Origin: CAWGXZ01 sp963826695
GTDB lineage: Bacteria > Pseudomonadota > Gammaproteobacteria > Burkholderiales > Burkholderiaceae_C
Length of the DNA stretch: 64,000 nt
Direction of reading: 5' to 3'
Assembly: GCA_963826695.1 (NCBI GenBank)
Contig: CAWGXZ010000006.1
Span: 186,001 to 250,000, forward strand
This document shows, piece after piece, positions 56,819 through 64,000 of the stretch (position 1 is the first letter of the stretch; every line of letters starts with the position of its first letter). The notes below the pieces were generated by a model. That model was not told the DNA's origin, did not search any database, and was given only the letters and a program-made list of their open reading frames with translations. The translations under genes were made by a program, and so were the position numbers.

Positions 56819-57940
56819 ATGAACGAAAGCGAGCCATCCGACACGTCACCCCCGCCCTCTGCGGGGCAGCCGGAGCCCAGGCTCCACCGCAGCGGTGCGG
56901 TCGCGAAGATGCTGGGCATGCCGGTGGCGACGCTGCGCGTCTGGGAACGCCGCTACGGGCTGACCCGGTCGGACCCGTCGCCGGGCGGTCAGCGGTGCTA
57001 TTCGGCTGCGGATGTCAGGCGCTTGTCGCTGATCAAGCAGCTGGCGGATCGGGGTCACGCCATCGGCAGCCTGGCGCCGCTCGATGTGCCGCAGCTGCGG
57101 CAGGTGGCGTCGACCGACGCGGAGGTCCGGGCCGGTGCGGCACGCAACCCCGGTACCGACGCGCCACCCTCGACGCCTTGGCGGCCCTGGCGACTCGTCG
57201 TGATCGGCGCCGGGCTGGGCAAGCGACTTCAACGGCCTGCGCTGCTGCGCCGGCTCGGCCGGCCCTTGGACCTGGTGGGCCCCTTCGACGACGCGGCGAA
57301 AGCCGCCGCTGCCATGGCGGCGGGCGATGTCGACGCGGTGCTGATCCACACGGCGCAGCTGCACGACGACTGGCTGGCGTCCTTCGACGCCGCCGCACCG
57401 GCGCTTGCCCGTCTGCCCCGAGCCGTGCTCTATGGATTCGCGGCCGATGCGACGTGCAACATCCTGGCGGACCAGGGCATTGCCCTGCTGCGCGAGCCGC
57501 AGCCGGACACGGTCGTGGCGCAATGGCTGCAAAGCCTGTGGCGATCCGCCGGGGCCTCACGGGCGGCAGCGGCCGAGCCGGCGCGGGCCGCGTTGCCGCC
57601 GCGCCGCTGGGACGACGCGGCCCTGGGTCAATTCGCCGGCATGGCGACGACGATCGCCTGCGAGTGCCCACGCCACGTGTCCGAATTGCTGCTTCTGCTC
57701 TCGCGCTTCGAGGACTACAGCGCCGAATGCGGACACCGCAACGTGGCGGACGCCGAGCTGCATGCGTACCTGCAGCGGGTCGCGCAGACGACACGTGCCC
57801 AGTTCGAGTCCGCGCTGGAACGCGTCGCCCTGCACGAGGGCTTCGTGCTGCCCCCGTCGCCGAGCCCCGTTGCCACGAAAGCGACTCCCGGTCTTAGCGC
57901 CACTGGATCGCCGGGCTCCGGTGGCGGCCATCCCGGCTGA
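56819..57940 (+). CDS. MerR-family transcriptional regulator with degenerate B12-type C-terminal domain
   Basis: The 373-residue protein has a MerR winged helix at about 22-92 (HRSGAVAKMLGMPVATLRVW, ERRYGLTR, YSAADVRRLSLIKQLADRGH). The middle and C-terminal region (about 120-350) has a Rossmann-like stretch (RLVVIGAGLGKRLQRPALL, DAVLIHTAQL) and a helical end (CPRHVSELLLLLSRFEDYSA). It resembles LitR/CarH light-sensing regulators in length and order. The cobalamin-binding DxHxxG motif is not present, so it probably does not bind B12. Divergence from HiPIP suggests local control. Confidence 0.85.
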   Translation: MNESEPSDTSPPPSAGQPEPRLHRSGAVAKMLGMPVATLRVWERRYGLTRSDPSPGGQRCYSAADVRRLSLIKQLADRGHAIGSLAPLDVPQLRQVASTDAEVRAGAARNPGTDAPPSTPWRPWRLVVIGAGLGKRLQRPALLRRLGRPLDLVGPFDDAAKAAAAMAAGDVDAVLIHTAQLHDDWLASFDAAAPALARLPRAVLYGFAADATCNILADQGIALLREPQPDTVVAQWLQSLWRSAGASRAAAAEPARAALPPRRWDDAALGQFAGMATTIACECPRHVSELLLLLSRFEDYSAECGHRNVADAELHAYLQRVAQTTRAQFESALERVALHEGFVLPPSPSPVATKATPGLSATGSPGSGGGHPG

Positions 57941-57986
57941 CCCCCGCCGTGAGCCTTCTGGATGCACCCCACTTCGGACCCTGACC

Positions 57987-58309
57987 ATGGCCGCACCGGT
58001 GACGCAGGCCAAAGTGGCAGGCGGCGTGCGGGTGCAGTTTGTCCTGCCCAAGGAGGTGACGCTGGCGACAGCCCCCGAACCGCTCGACCCGCGGGTGCAG
58101 TTGCGGCTCGAGCCGGCGGCACCTTGGCGGTGATCCGCTACTCGGGCACCTGGTCCGAGGCGAACGAACTCGAACACCTGGTGCAGCTGAAGGCGACCCT
58201 CGACGCAGCGGGCATGGCCTTCCGGGGCGAGCCCGTGCTGGCGCGCTACAACGCGCCCTTCACGCCGTGGTTCATGCGGCGAAACGAAATCTGGTTGGCC
58301 CTGCGCTGA
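57987..58309 (+). pseudogene. SOUL heme-binding protein remnant, N-terminal half missing and frameshifted
   Basis: The frame from 57987 reads MAAPVTQAKVAGGVRVQFVL, then PKEVTLATAPEPLDPRVQLR, matching the middle of SOUL-family proteins, where the common form is KIAMTAPVTQ. Near 58113 it shifts by one base into GTLAVIRYSGTWSEANELEH and ends RYNAPFTPWFMRRNEIWLAL, the typical SOUL C-terminus. The N-terminal half of about 80 residues is absent; MerR ends at 57940 instead. It is therefore a truncated remnant, with or without the frameshift being real. It adjoins the redox/MerR cluster. Confidence 0.75.
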
Positions 58310-58627
58310 CGGCAGGTCTGACGGGATGGGTCGCAGGCTGCTTCGGCACGAGGGCGACTCGGTGGCTGTCAGCCGACTCTGCGTGCTTTCGAAGGAGAGG
58401 CGGCAAGCGGATGGGAGGTCATCGGCCAGTCGCGCGCATCTCTGCTACTTGCGGACGGATAGCTTGTCATCGGCATTAATTCACGCGTTTGCACACCGGC
58501 GGGGCAGAAGGCCTGTGCATTGCAATTGGAAGGAGTTGCCGCCGCATTGATTGGTTACAAAGCTGCGTCAACGCGACTTGGTCGGCAACGGTTGAGTCAA
58601 TTCACCCCCTAACTCTCGGAGACTCGA
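58310..58627. other. Intergenic region, no gene recognised
   Basis: These 318 bases between the SOUL remnant and the secreted repeat protein hold only short overlapping frames without family signals. AGGAG-like sites occur near 58395 and 58532. The part directly before 58628 probably contains the promoter of the next gene, but no clear -35/-10 pair was chosen. Confidence 0.5.
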
Positions 58628-59326
58628 ATGATCCATACCAGACTCAGTCTGATCGCCGCCGCCGCTCTGGCTGTTGCCAGCGGTGCCGCACTCGCCCAAA
58701 CGAGCAACATGGCCGGCAGCGACACCAGCACCCGCGCAACGCAGTCGACGGCGCCCACGGCCAGCACCTCGGTCAATACCGGTGCCAACTTCAAGGCGAT
58801 GCCGCACAGCACCGTCACCGTCAGCCCGAGCGCGACCACCAACCAGACCACGTCGACGGCTCAAAACTCCGGCACGACGAGCAGCACCCAGGCCGGTACG
58901 GGTTCGCGTGCGGCTTCGGGCCCGAGCGGAAAGACGACCAACGCTGCTGGCAGCACCACCAGCACCAACGCCACCCAGTCGACCGCGCCGCGGGCCGGCA
59001 CGTCGGTGAACACCGACGCCAACTTCAAGGCGATGCCGAACAGCAACGTCACGATCAGCCCGAGCGCCACGACCAACCAGAGCACCAGCGCAACCCAGAA
59101 CACCGGGACGACGAGCAACACCCAGGCAGGCGGCAGCGGCCGTAGCGGCAGCGGCATGAGCTCGACCGTCGGCGGCGTTGCTGGTGCGGGCACGGGCGCA
59201 GGTGGCACCGGCGCGGTCAGCGGCGGCATGGTGAGCGGCGACATCCATGCCGACGGCCCGGGCAAGCGCGGTCAGGGCAATGGAAAGGGCCATGACAAGG
59301 ACAAGAAAGACAAGAAAGACAAGTAA
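58628..59326 (+). CDS. Secreted Ser/Thr-rich protein with two tandem repeats
   Basis: The 232-residue product has a signal peptide (LIAAAALAVASGAALAQ). Two copies of a repeat of about 65-76 residues follow. Both contain ATQSTAP, TSVNT-ANFKAMP and SPSATTNQ, followed by a TTS(S/N)TQAG ending. A Gly-rich region then leads to a Lys/Asp tail (GKGHDKDKKDKKDK). It is likely periplasmic or extracellular. The composition has almost no Cys or aromatic residues, so it is probably disordered. It has its own strong terminator. No known family was recognised. Confidence 0.75.
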   Translation: MIHTRLSLIAAAALAVASGAALAQTSNMAGSDTSTRATQSTAPTASTSVNTGANFKAMPHSTVTVSPSATTNQTTSTAQNSGTTSSTQAGTGSRAASGPSGKTTNAAGSTTSTNATQSTAPRAGTSVNTDANFKAMPNSNVTISPSATTNQSTSATQNTGTTSNTQAGGSGRSGSGMSSTVGGVAGAGTGAGGTGAVSGGMVSGDIHADGPGKRGQGNGKGHDKDKKDKKDK

Positions 59327-59372
59327 GCACGGCAGCAACAGGGGCACGAGCGCACCTGCACCGCGAAAGTAA

Positions 59373-59394
59373 AAAAGGGGCTGCGGCCCCTTTT
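59373..59394 (+). terminator. Rho-independent terminator after the repeat protein
   Basis: The stem AAAAGGGGC (59373-59381) pairs with GCCCCTTTT (59386-59394) around TGCG. It lies 46 bases after the stop at 59326 and has a T-run in its 3' arm. Confidence 0.85.
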
Positions 59395-59499
59395 CTTCGC
59401 ATACCGGTTGCTCGGGTCCGATGGCGAAGTCGACGCCGTCCCTTGCAGCCGAATCGAACCAGGGCGAGGTCCGCCTCGATGGATTCCTGGAGTCGCATC

Positions 59500-59851
59500 A
59501 TGAGATTGCCCTTCACACTTGTCTTGCTGTTTTGCTTCGGCATGACCAGCGCCGGCGCTGCGTCGAGCTCGAGCAGCATTGCGGTGAACAACAGTGTGAG
59601 AACAGTCAGCAGCAGACCAGCACCAGCACCAGCACCAGCACCAGCATGAGACGAGCAGCAGCAGCGATGGCAACGTCGTTACGAGCACGACGACGACCAG
59701 CAGCAGTAGCGATGGCGGCGACGCCAGCGGCACCACGTCCTGCGGTACCAACTCGCGTGGAAGGCGCTGTGAAGTGACGTGCTATGCGCCGAAGGTGGCG
59801 CGCTGCGTCAAGCCCGCGGCCGAGCGACGGCCGCGCTGCAGCTGCGAGTAG
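59500..59851 (+). CDS. Small secreted Cys-rich protein, probably frameshifted
   Basis: From ATG 59500 the frame begins MRLPFTLVLLFCFGMTSAGA, a good signal peptide, and runs into a CAG/CCA repeat at 59610-59646 where it stops. Beyond the repeat another frame reads SSSSDGNVVTSTTTTSSSSDG, then TTSCGTNSRGRRCEVTCYAP and ARCVKPAAERRPRCSCE up to a stop at 59851. The two parts look like one secreted protein of about 116 residues with six Cys after the Ser/Thr region. A slippage or sequencing error in the repeat would explain the break. No family was recognised. Confidence 0.5.
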
Positions 59852-59922
59852 ACCGAAGTCCAACCTGCAGCGATCGCCTGAGGCCCGGCTGTTCAGCCGC
59901 CCCTGGCTCCCGCCGCGGTCGC

Positions 59923-60585
59923 CTACCCCAGGACCTGTTTCAACCAGCGCTCCAGGTCGTCGATCTCCTCCGCGCAAACCGAATGGGCCATCGGATATTC
60001 GTGCCACTCGACGGGGTAGCCGAGCGCCTGCAACGCCTCGCGCGTCGCCACCGCGCGGGAGAACTCGATGACGTTGTCGAAGCGGCCGTGCGCCAGGAAG
60101 ATCGGCAGCGCATGGTTGGCGTCGCTGCGCTCGGCAGCCGTCGCCGCCGCCAGCGGCAGGTAGCCCGACAGGCCGACCAGGCCGCCGAGTCGTTCGCCGT
60201 GGCGCAGCCCGGCAAGCAGCGTCATTGCACAGCCCTGTGAGAAACCGGCAAGGACGATCCGCGAAGCCGGCACACCGCGGCCGATCTCGCGGGCGATGAG
60301 TGCATCGACCTGCGCCTGCGAGCCGCGCAGCCCGGCTTCGTCTTCGCGCCAGTTGGCGCCGAGCGCCAGGATGTCGTACCAGGCGCGCATGGCATAGCCG
60401 CCGTTGATCGTCACCGGCCGCACCGGCGCATGCGGAAAAATCCAGCGCACCGCTCCGATTGACGTGAGGTCGAGCTGGTGGCTGACCGGCACGAAATCGT
60501 TGCCGTCGGCCCCCAGCCCGTGCAGAACGATGATGCTCGCCGTCGGCGACGCGCCTTTTTCGATTTCGATGACTTCGAGCGACAT
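59923..60585 (-). CDS. Alpha/beta-hydrolase carboxylesterase / phospholipase
   Basis: The 220-residue enzyme has IVLHGLGADGNDFVPV as oxyanion loop. The nucleophile Ser is in AGFSQGCAMTLL, the acid in AHGRFDNVI, and the His in YPMAHSVCAEEI. This is the family of Pseudomonas carboxylesterase EstB and E. coli YpfH, acting on short-chain esters and lysophospholipids. ATG at 60585 fits the family start. It lies downstream of the degenerate MCE/ABC module on the same strand. Confidence 0.93.
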   Translation of the reverse strand: MSLEVIEIEKGASPTASIIVLHGLGADGNDFVPVSHQLDLTSIGAVRWIFPHAPVRPVTINGGYAMRAWYDILALGANWREDEAGLRGSQAQVDALIAREIGRGVPASRIVLAGFSQGCAMTLLAGLRHGERLGGLVGLSGYLPLAAATAAERSDANHALPIFLAHGRFDNVIEFSRAVATREALQALGYPVEWHEYPMAHSVCAEEIDDLERWLKQVLG

Positions 60586-60759
60586 GGTGGGTGGTACTGA
60601 ATTGAGAAATGGACTGTGCAGGCCGGCCGAGACTCAGCTCAGGCCGCGCGGCCAGCGGTCGATGTCGCCGGGCGCCGGGCGCCGAAACGGATTGCACGGC
60701 AGCCCGGGCCGAAGAAGGTACCGGCAGCAAACGCGAATCCGTCGGGTTCCGCGCATGCA

Positions 60760-61080
60760 GATCAAGGCGCATGCCCGAGTTCGCGGACGCGATTGTTACC
60801 TCGGCGGAAAACGCCGCTAGCTCGCCGATCGCACACGCGAAGGCTTGATTGGCCGCGACCACGCCGCCGTAGGATCACCGCTCGCCGCAGGCTCGACGGC
60901 CTCGATCGTGCGCGAGGCCACGACACGGCGACGGCAGCTGTCGATGATGTGTACACGCAAGGTCACGCGAACGCTGCTCGGCGACGCCGTGAACTCCTGT
61001 TGCAGGTGCAGGTGCAGCAATTCGACGTCGAGCCGCCAATCGGCCGAAACGCCGCTCGGGCTAACGACCACCGCGCGGTG
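60760..61080 (-). pseudogene. Remnant of an ABC-type transport auxiliary lipoprotein (C-terminal part)
   Basis: On the minus strand a frame reads RAVVVSPSGVSADWRLDVEL, then QQEFTASPSSVRVTLRVHII and ASRTIEAVEPAASGDP. It shifts by one base near 60860 into YGGVVAANQAFACAIGELAA. This is the C-terminal half of the ABC_trans_aux family, the lipoprotein partner of MCE/Mla-type lipid importers. The N-terminal half with its lipobox is missing; the MCE remnant is joined directly in front at about 61080. A deletion between the two genes is inferred. Confidence 0.6.
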
Positions 61081-61500
61081 TTCAAGGCCGCCTTGTTGGC
61101 GATCGCCATCGTCGCCGTGAGGGTGGCGCTTTGCGCCGCAAGTGTGCGCGTCAGCAGAGCCGTGTCGGCCAGCACGCTTTTCAGGGGGCACGGTTTTCAT
61201 CGTCGAGCACCGCATTGACGTTGGCCACCGTGCAGTCGACGTTGGTCAGTACCGCGCTGATGATGTTCTCCAGTCGCGCGGCAAGCAAGGGCTTGGTGCG
61301 GATCACCGGCAGGCTGCCGTCGGCCCTACCCTGCAGCGCCGGCTCGTTCAGCGGGCCACCACTTGGTTCGACGCAGGCAATGCCAGTCAGCCCCTGGGTG
61401 CAAAGCACCGCCTCGGTGTCGCGCTTGATCGGCGTGTCGCGCTCGATGGCAAAGGTCAGCTGCACTTCCTCCAGGTTCACCGGTCGAGCCGAATGTCACG
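61080..61500 (-). pseudogene. Remnant of an MCE-domain (MlaD-like) substrate-binding protein
   Basis: Minus-strand pieces read RDIRLDR near 61490, then NLEEVQLTFAIERDTPIKRD, VLCTQGLTGIACVEPSGG and NVDCTVANVNAVLDDEN. A frame change near 61190 leads to VLADTALLTRTLAAQSATLT. QGLTGI and the beta-barrel pattern are the MCE hallmark. The N-terminal membrane anchor is missing, and at least two frame changes are needed. MlaD-type proteins feed lipids to an ABC importer; no mlaE or mlaF gene is in the window. Confidence 0.6.
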
Positions 61501-61757
61501 CACCCCGGCCGACGTCGCTGCTCGAGATCGTCGCCGGCGCCTGCGCCGTCCAGCTGCCACTCAGTTGTCCGACGCCCGGCTGGCTGGTGAATTCGGCGGG
61601 CTATCTCTTCTCATGCATCGGGCAGGCGGCAGATCCGGTTCGGCAGGTTCTGCAAGAGAGGCACCGGCCCGGGGACCGGCGTGCTGACGTGCTGCCGATG
61701 GTCGCAAATCGGGCGGGCGCCAGCGCGGCCGACCGGTATGGCTGGACCCGACTCGCC
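61501..61757. other. Gap with no recognised gene
   Basis: Between the MCE remnant and the large lipoprotein gene, reading frames on both strands are short and lack family signals. A stretch encoding about 30 residues on the minus strand near 61510-61600 has coding-like composition but no identity. Confidence 0.4.
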
Positions 61758-63971
61758 CTACCGGTCCCAGCTCCAGATCGCGTTGTAGAACTTGCGATCG
61801 GGGCCGCGGAACGAGAGGCCGGCCTCGCGATAGTCGTTGGTGTCGCTGGTCAGCGCGACGACACCGCTGGCACTGGCGCAGCGCGGATTCGGGTTCGTAC
61901 CGGAGTTTGCCGAGAAGCTCGACCGGCTGGCGCCCGATACGGGGTCGAGGAACTGGTAGCCGCTGGCTGCCGAGTCGCCGAGCGTGGCCGGCTCGAAGTC
62001 CAGGCGGCTGCGAACCGCATAGCTGGCGGTTTCGGTCTGTGCATTGGTCGCCGTGCGGAAGTCCTGCCCGAACAGGTACGCCGAGCTGACCAGCACGCCC
62101 GACGGTGCGCTCCAGCCGATGGTGTGTCCAATACTCGCAATCGCACCCGCCTGCGCACCCGTCGGCTTGAGGTAGGCATCGATGAACGACGGCGCCAGCT
62201 CGGGCCAGGCCTTGCCGACACCCTGGGCCGCGTTCTCGGCACCGTTGCTGATCCGCCGATAGATGATCTCGTCAGGCGCGTCGGAGAGCGGGTCGAAGCG
62301 GAAAATTCGAGCTTGTAGCGCGACCAGGCCGGGATTGCCGCTGCCTGGTTGGCCACCGGCACCGGCGAGAACTCGGAGTTGCTGAACAGCGTCGCGGTAC
62401 GCGAAGGCGTGGGCATCTGCAGCGGTGTGCCGTCGAGCCGGGCCGCATCGAGGACGAAATCCGCCGCCGCCCCGCTCGTCCAGAACAGGTAATTGGCCGT
62501 CGTGCGCGTCGAACCATCCTGGGTGAGGATCGCCATCCGGTCGCTGCTGCCGCAGCGCTGCGAACGAACCATCACCACGCCTGCCGCAGGCAAGCCCGGC
62601 CCGGTGACGCGGACCGCGCGTATCGGGCTGGTGTGCCAACGCTCAGGTCGAGCGTCAGGCGCAACTGCGATTCGAAGCGGTCGGTAACGAAGTACGTCGG
62701 GGTGGTGCTTCCGGGCGCGAGCCCGTCGCGGTTGGTGTTCAGCTTGCGGCTCAGCCGCGGCTCGATGAAAGCGCGGTACGGCACCTGGTTGCCGACGTAC
62801 GACCAGGCGCCCCCGACCTTGGCCATGAGCCAGTCGAACGACGTCGTCCGCCCGCTCGGCGTGGTCAGCTCGTAGCGTGCGATGACGCAGGTCTGGGTGT
62901 TGCAGTAGGGGTTCTTGAAGACCTTCGGATCGCTTGAATTCGGCGCGGCAAACGTGGCCACGACCAGCCCCTTGCCCACCTTGACGTTGTTCAGAATGGT
63001 CTTGGCGAAGGTGAACTGGCCAAGCTGCTCGGCCCAGGTCCTGCCATCGGATTTCCAGTCCGGAACCGCGAACATGCACGGCGCCGAGACTGCGGTCACC
63101 GTACCCGCCGCGTCCAGCGTGACGCGCTGCGCCACCGGCAACGCCATGCAGGCCTCGAACTTGGCGCCGAGCGCAGCCAGTTCGGCGCCGCTCGGCAGAT
63201 CGGCGGCACCTGCCGAGGCGGGCAGCGTTGGCGCCGCCGCCGGTGTCGTCGTCTGCGCTGCCGTCAGCAGCACCCCACGCTGGCCACCGTCGTCAGTGAC
63301 AGGTGCCGAGAGGTTGGTCAGCGCGACACCCGCCGCGCTGACCTCGACCGCCAGCCGGTCGAGCACCGCATCGATGCCGCTGCCATTGGCGGCAAACGGT
63401 GTCGAGAGCGGGTTGAATCCGCTGCCCAGGCTGGCTGCGATCGCCGGATCGGTAGCCAGCGTATTGACCACCAGCGCGGTTGCGTTGGCAACCTTCGAGG
63501 CGGTGACGGTGCTGCCGAGCGACTCTGCGATGTACAGCCCGGCCGGATCGCTTGACGGGGCGATCAGCGCCGCGACCGCATTCGTCAGCGGCGTGACATT
63601 GGCAACATTGGCGGCGTTCGCTGCCATTTCCGGCACGATCGCGAACAGGGCCATCGGCAGGTCGCCCGCGGTTGTCGCCCGGATCATTAGCGGCAGCTTC
63701 TGGCCACTGACGTCGATGCTGTAGCTGCCGTCGGCCGCAGTTGTCACCGAAGGCGGATCGGACGTCGCGGGATCGCTGTCGATCACCGTCACGGTGGCAC
63801 CTGCGGCGGCGGCGCCGGTGGCCACGATGCCGCTCAGCTGCGTGGAGGCGGCGGGTGTACCTATACCGCTTCGCCATCGCCATCGCCGCCACCGCCGCCG
63901 CATGCGGTGAGAACGCCAATCGCAATGGCGACCGCAGTGAGGGAGCCCGGAATCTTCGAAGATGCATCCAT
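61758..63971 (-). pseudogene. Large lipoprotein with carboxypeptidase-regulatory-like domain, three frameshifts
   Basis: ATG at 63971, after a GGAAGG site, starts MDASSKIPGSLTAVAIAIGV and reaches a lipobox (VLTACGGGGG). A frame change near 63860 leads to TQLSGIVATGAAAAGATVTV, a beta-sandwich like the carboxypeptidase regulatory domain. A helical region (NATALVVNTLATDPAIAASL) and a Cys-containing domain (NPYCNTQTCVIARYELTT) follow. Further one-base shifts near 62633 and 62304 are needed to reach the C-terminus FYNAIWSWDR. The span is 2214 bases (about 737 residues). The second and third shifts fit single missing bases, the third in a T run. It is probably an intact outer-membrane or periplasmic lipoprotein in the organism; its function is unknown. 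Confidence 0.7.
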
Positions 63972-64000
63972 GATTTACTGCCCTTCCTTTGTGTGTGATG

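Noticed and set aside
58267..58550. Short frames after the SOUL remnant
   Set aside because: They overlap one another, have no conserved motif and no consistent codon bias.
59606..59649. CRISPR-like short repeat
   Set aside because: The tract is a simple CCAGCA microsatellite without spacers; no CRISPR array or cas gene is present in the window.

Overview
The window is a GC-rich, densely packed bacterial chromosome segment. Gene content and order point to a betaproteobacterium, most likely Rhodocyclales (relatives of Dechloromonas, Propionivibrio or Candidatus Accumulibacter). The clues are recA-recX beside sucCD, a TerC-UspA fusion next to sucD, lptA-lptB-rpoN, mreBCD-mrdA-rodA opposite gatCAB, and a three-gene pntAA-pntAB-pntB transhydrogenase. 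The order-level assignment is inference; no rRNA or tRNA gene was seen.

Layout. 0-2 kb: a PsiF-like periplasmic protein and a Ser/Thr kinase with a cyclic-nucleotide-binding domain. 2-9.4 kb (+): argS, a SPOR protein, dsbA, lptA, lptB, rpoN and rlmL. 9.4-14.9 kb (-): pntAA, pntAB, pntB, fadD and rsmE. 15-20 kb: nudJ-mnmA, paiB, ssb, recQ. 20-27 kb: a lipoprotein, uvrA, an HCCA isomerase-like protein, a SWIB protein with a histone-like tail, an M48 protease and moaC. 27-30 kb (-): a type IV pilin with a sigma-54 promoter, followed by a decayed pilin-glycosylation/O-antigen ligase. 30-36.4 kb: FHA, PP2C and Ser/Thr kinase genes on the minus strand behind two TerC membrane proteins, divergent from a TerC-UspA fusion. 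36.4-42.7 kb: sucCD, recX, recA with a LexA box, and a two-component system. 42.7-54.3 kb: rod-shape genes, gatCAB, pyrE and xthA. 54.3-58.3 kb: a cluster that looks like a light or singlet-oxygen response locus (MerR, HiPIP, DUF2256, a 50-residue gene, DCC protein, SDR, DUF3429, SOUL remnant). 58.6-64 kb: secreted and lipoprotein genes, an esterase, and remnants of an MCE/ABC lipid-transport module.

How the genes work together. lptA/lptB serve LPS export, and rpoN supplies the sigma factor that the pilin promoter at 29971-29986 appears to need. The rod complex (mreBCD, mrdA, rodA) is one operon. The kinase, phosphatase and FHA genes form a phosphorylation-signalling set next to TerC genes; this is the most unusual arrangement in the window.

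Quality caveat. Many genes are interrupted by single-base indels, several in short homopolymers (pntB, sucD, pilin, ligase, SDR, a large lipoprotein). Because essential metabolic genes are hit in the same way, many of these are probably consensus errors. Single-lesion genes are listed as CDS with the lesion stated. Genes with several lesions or missing halves are listed as pseudogene.
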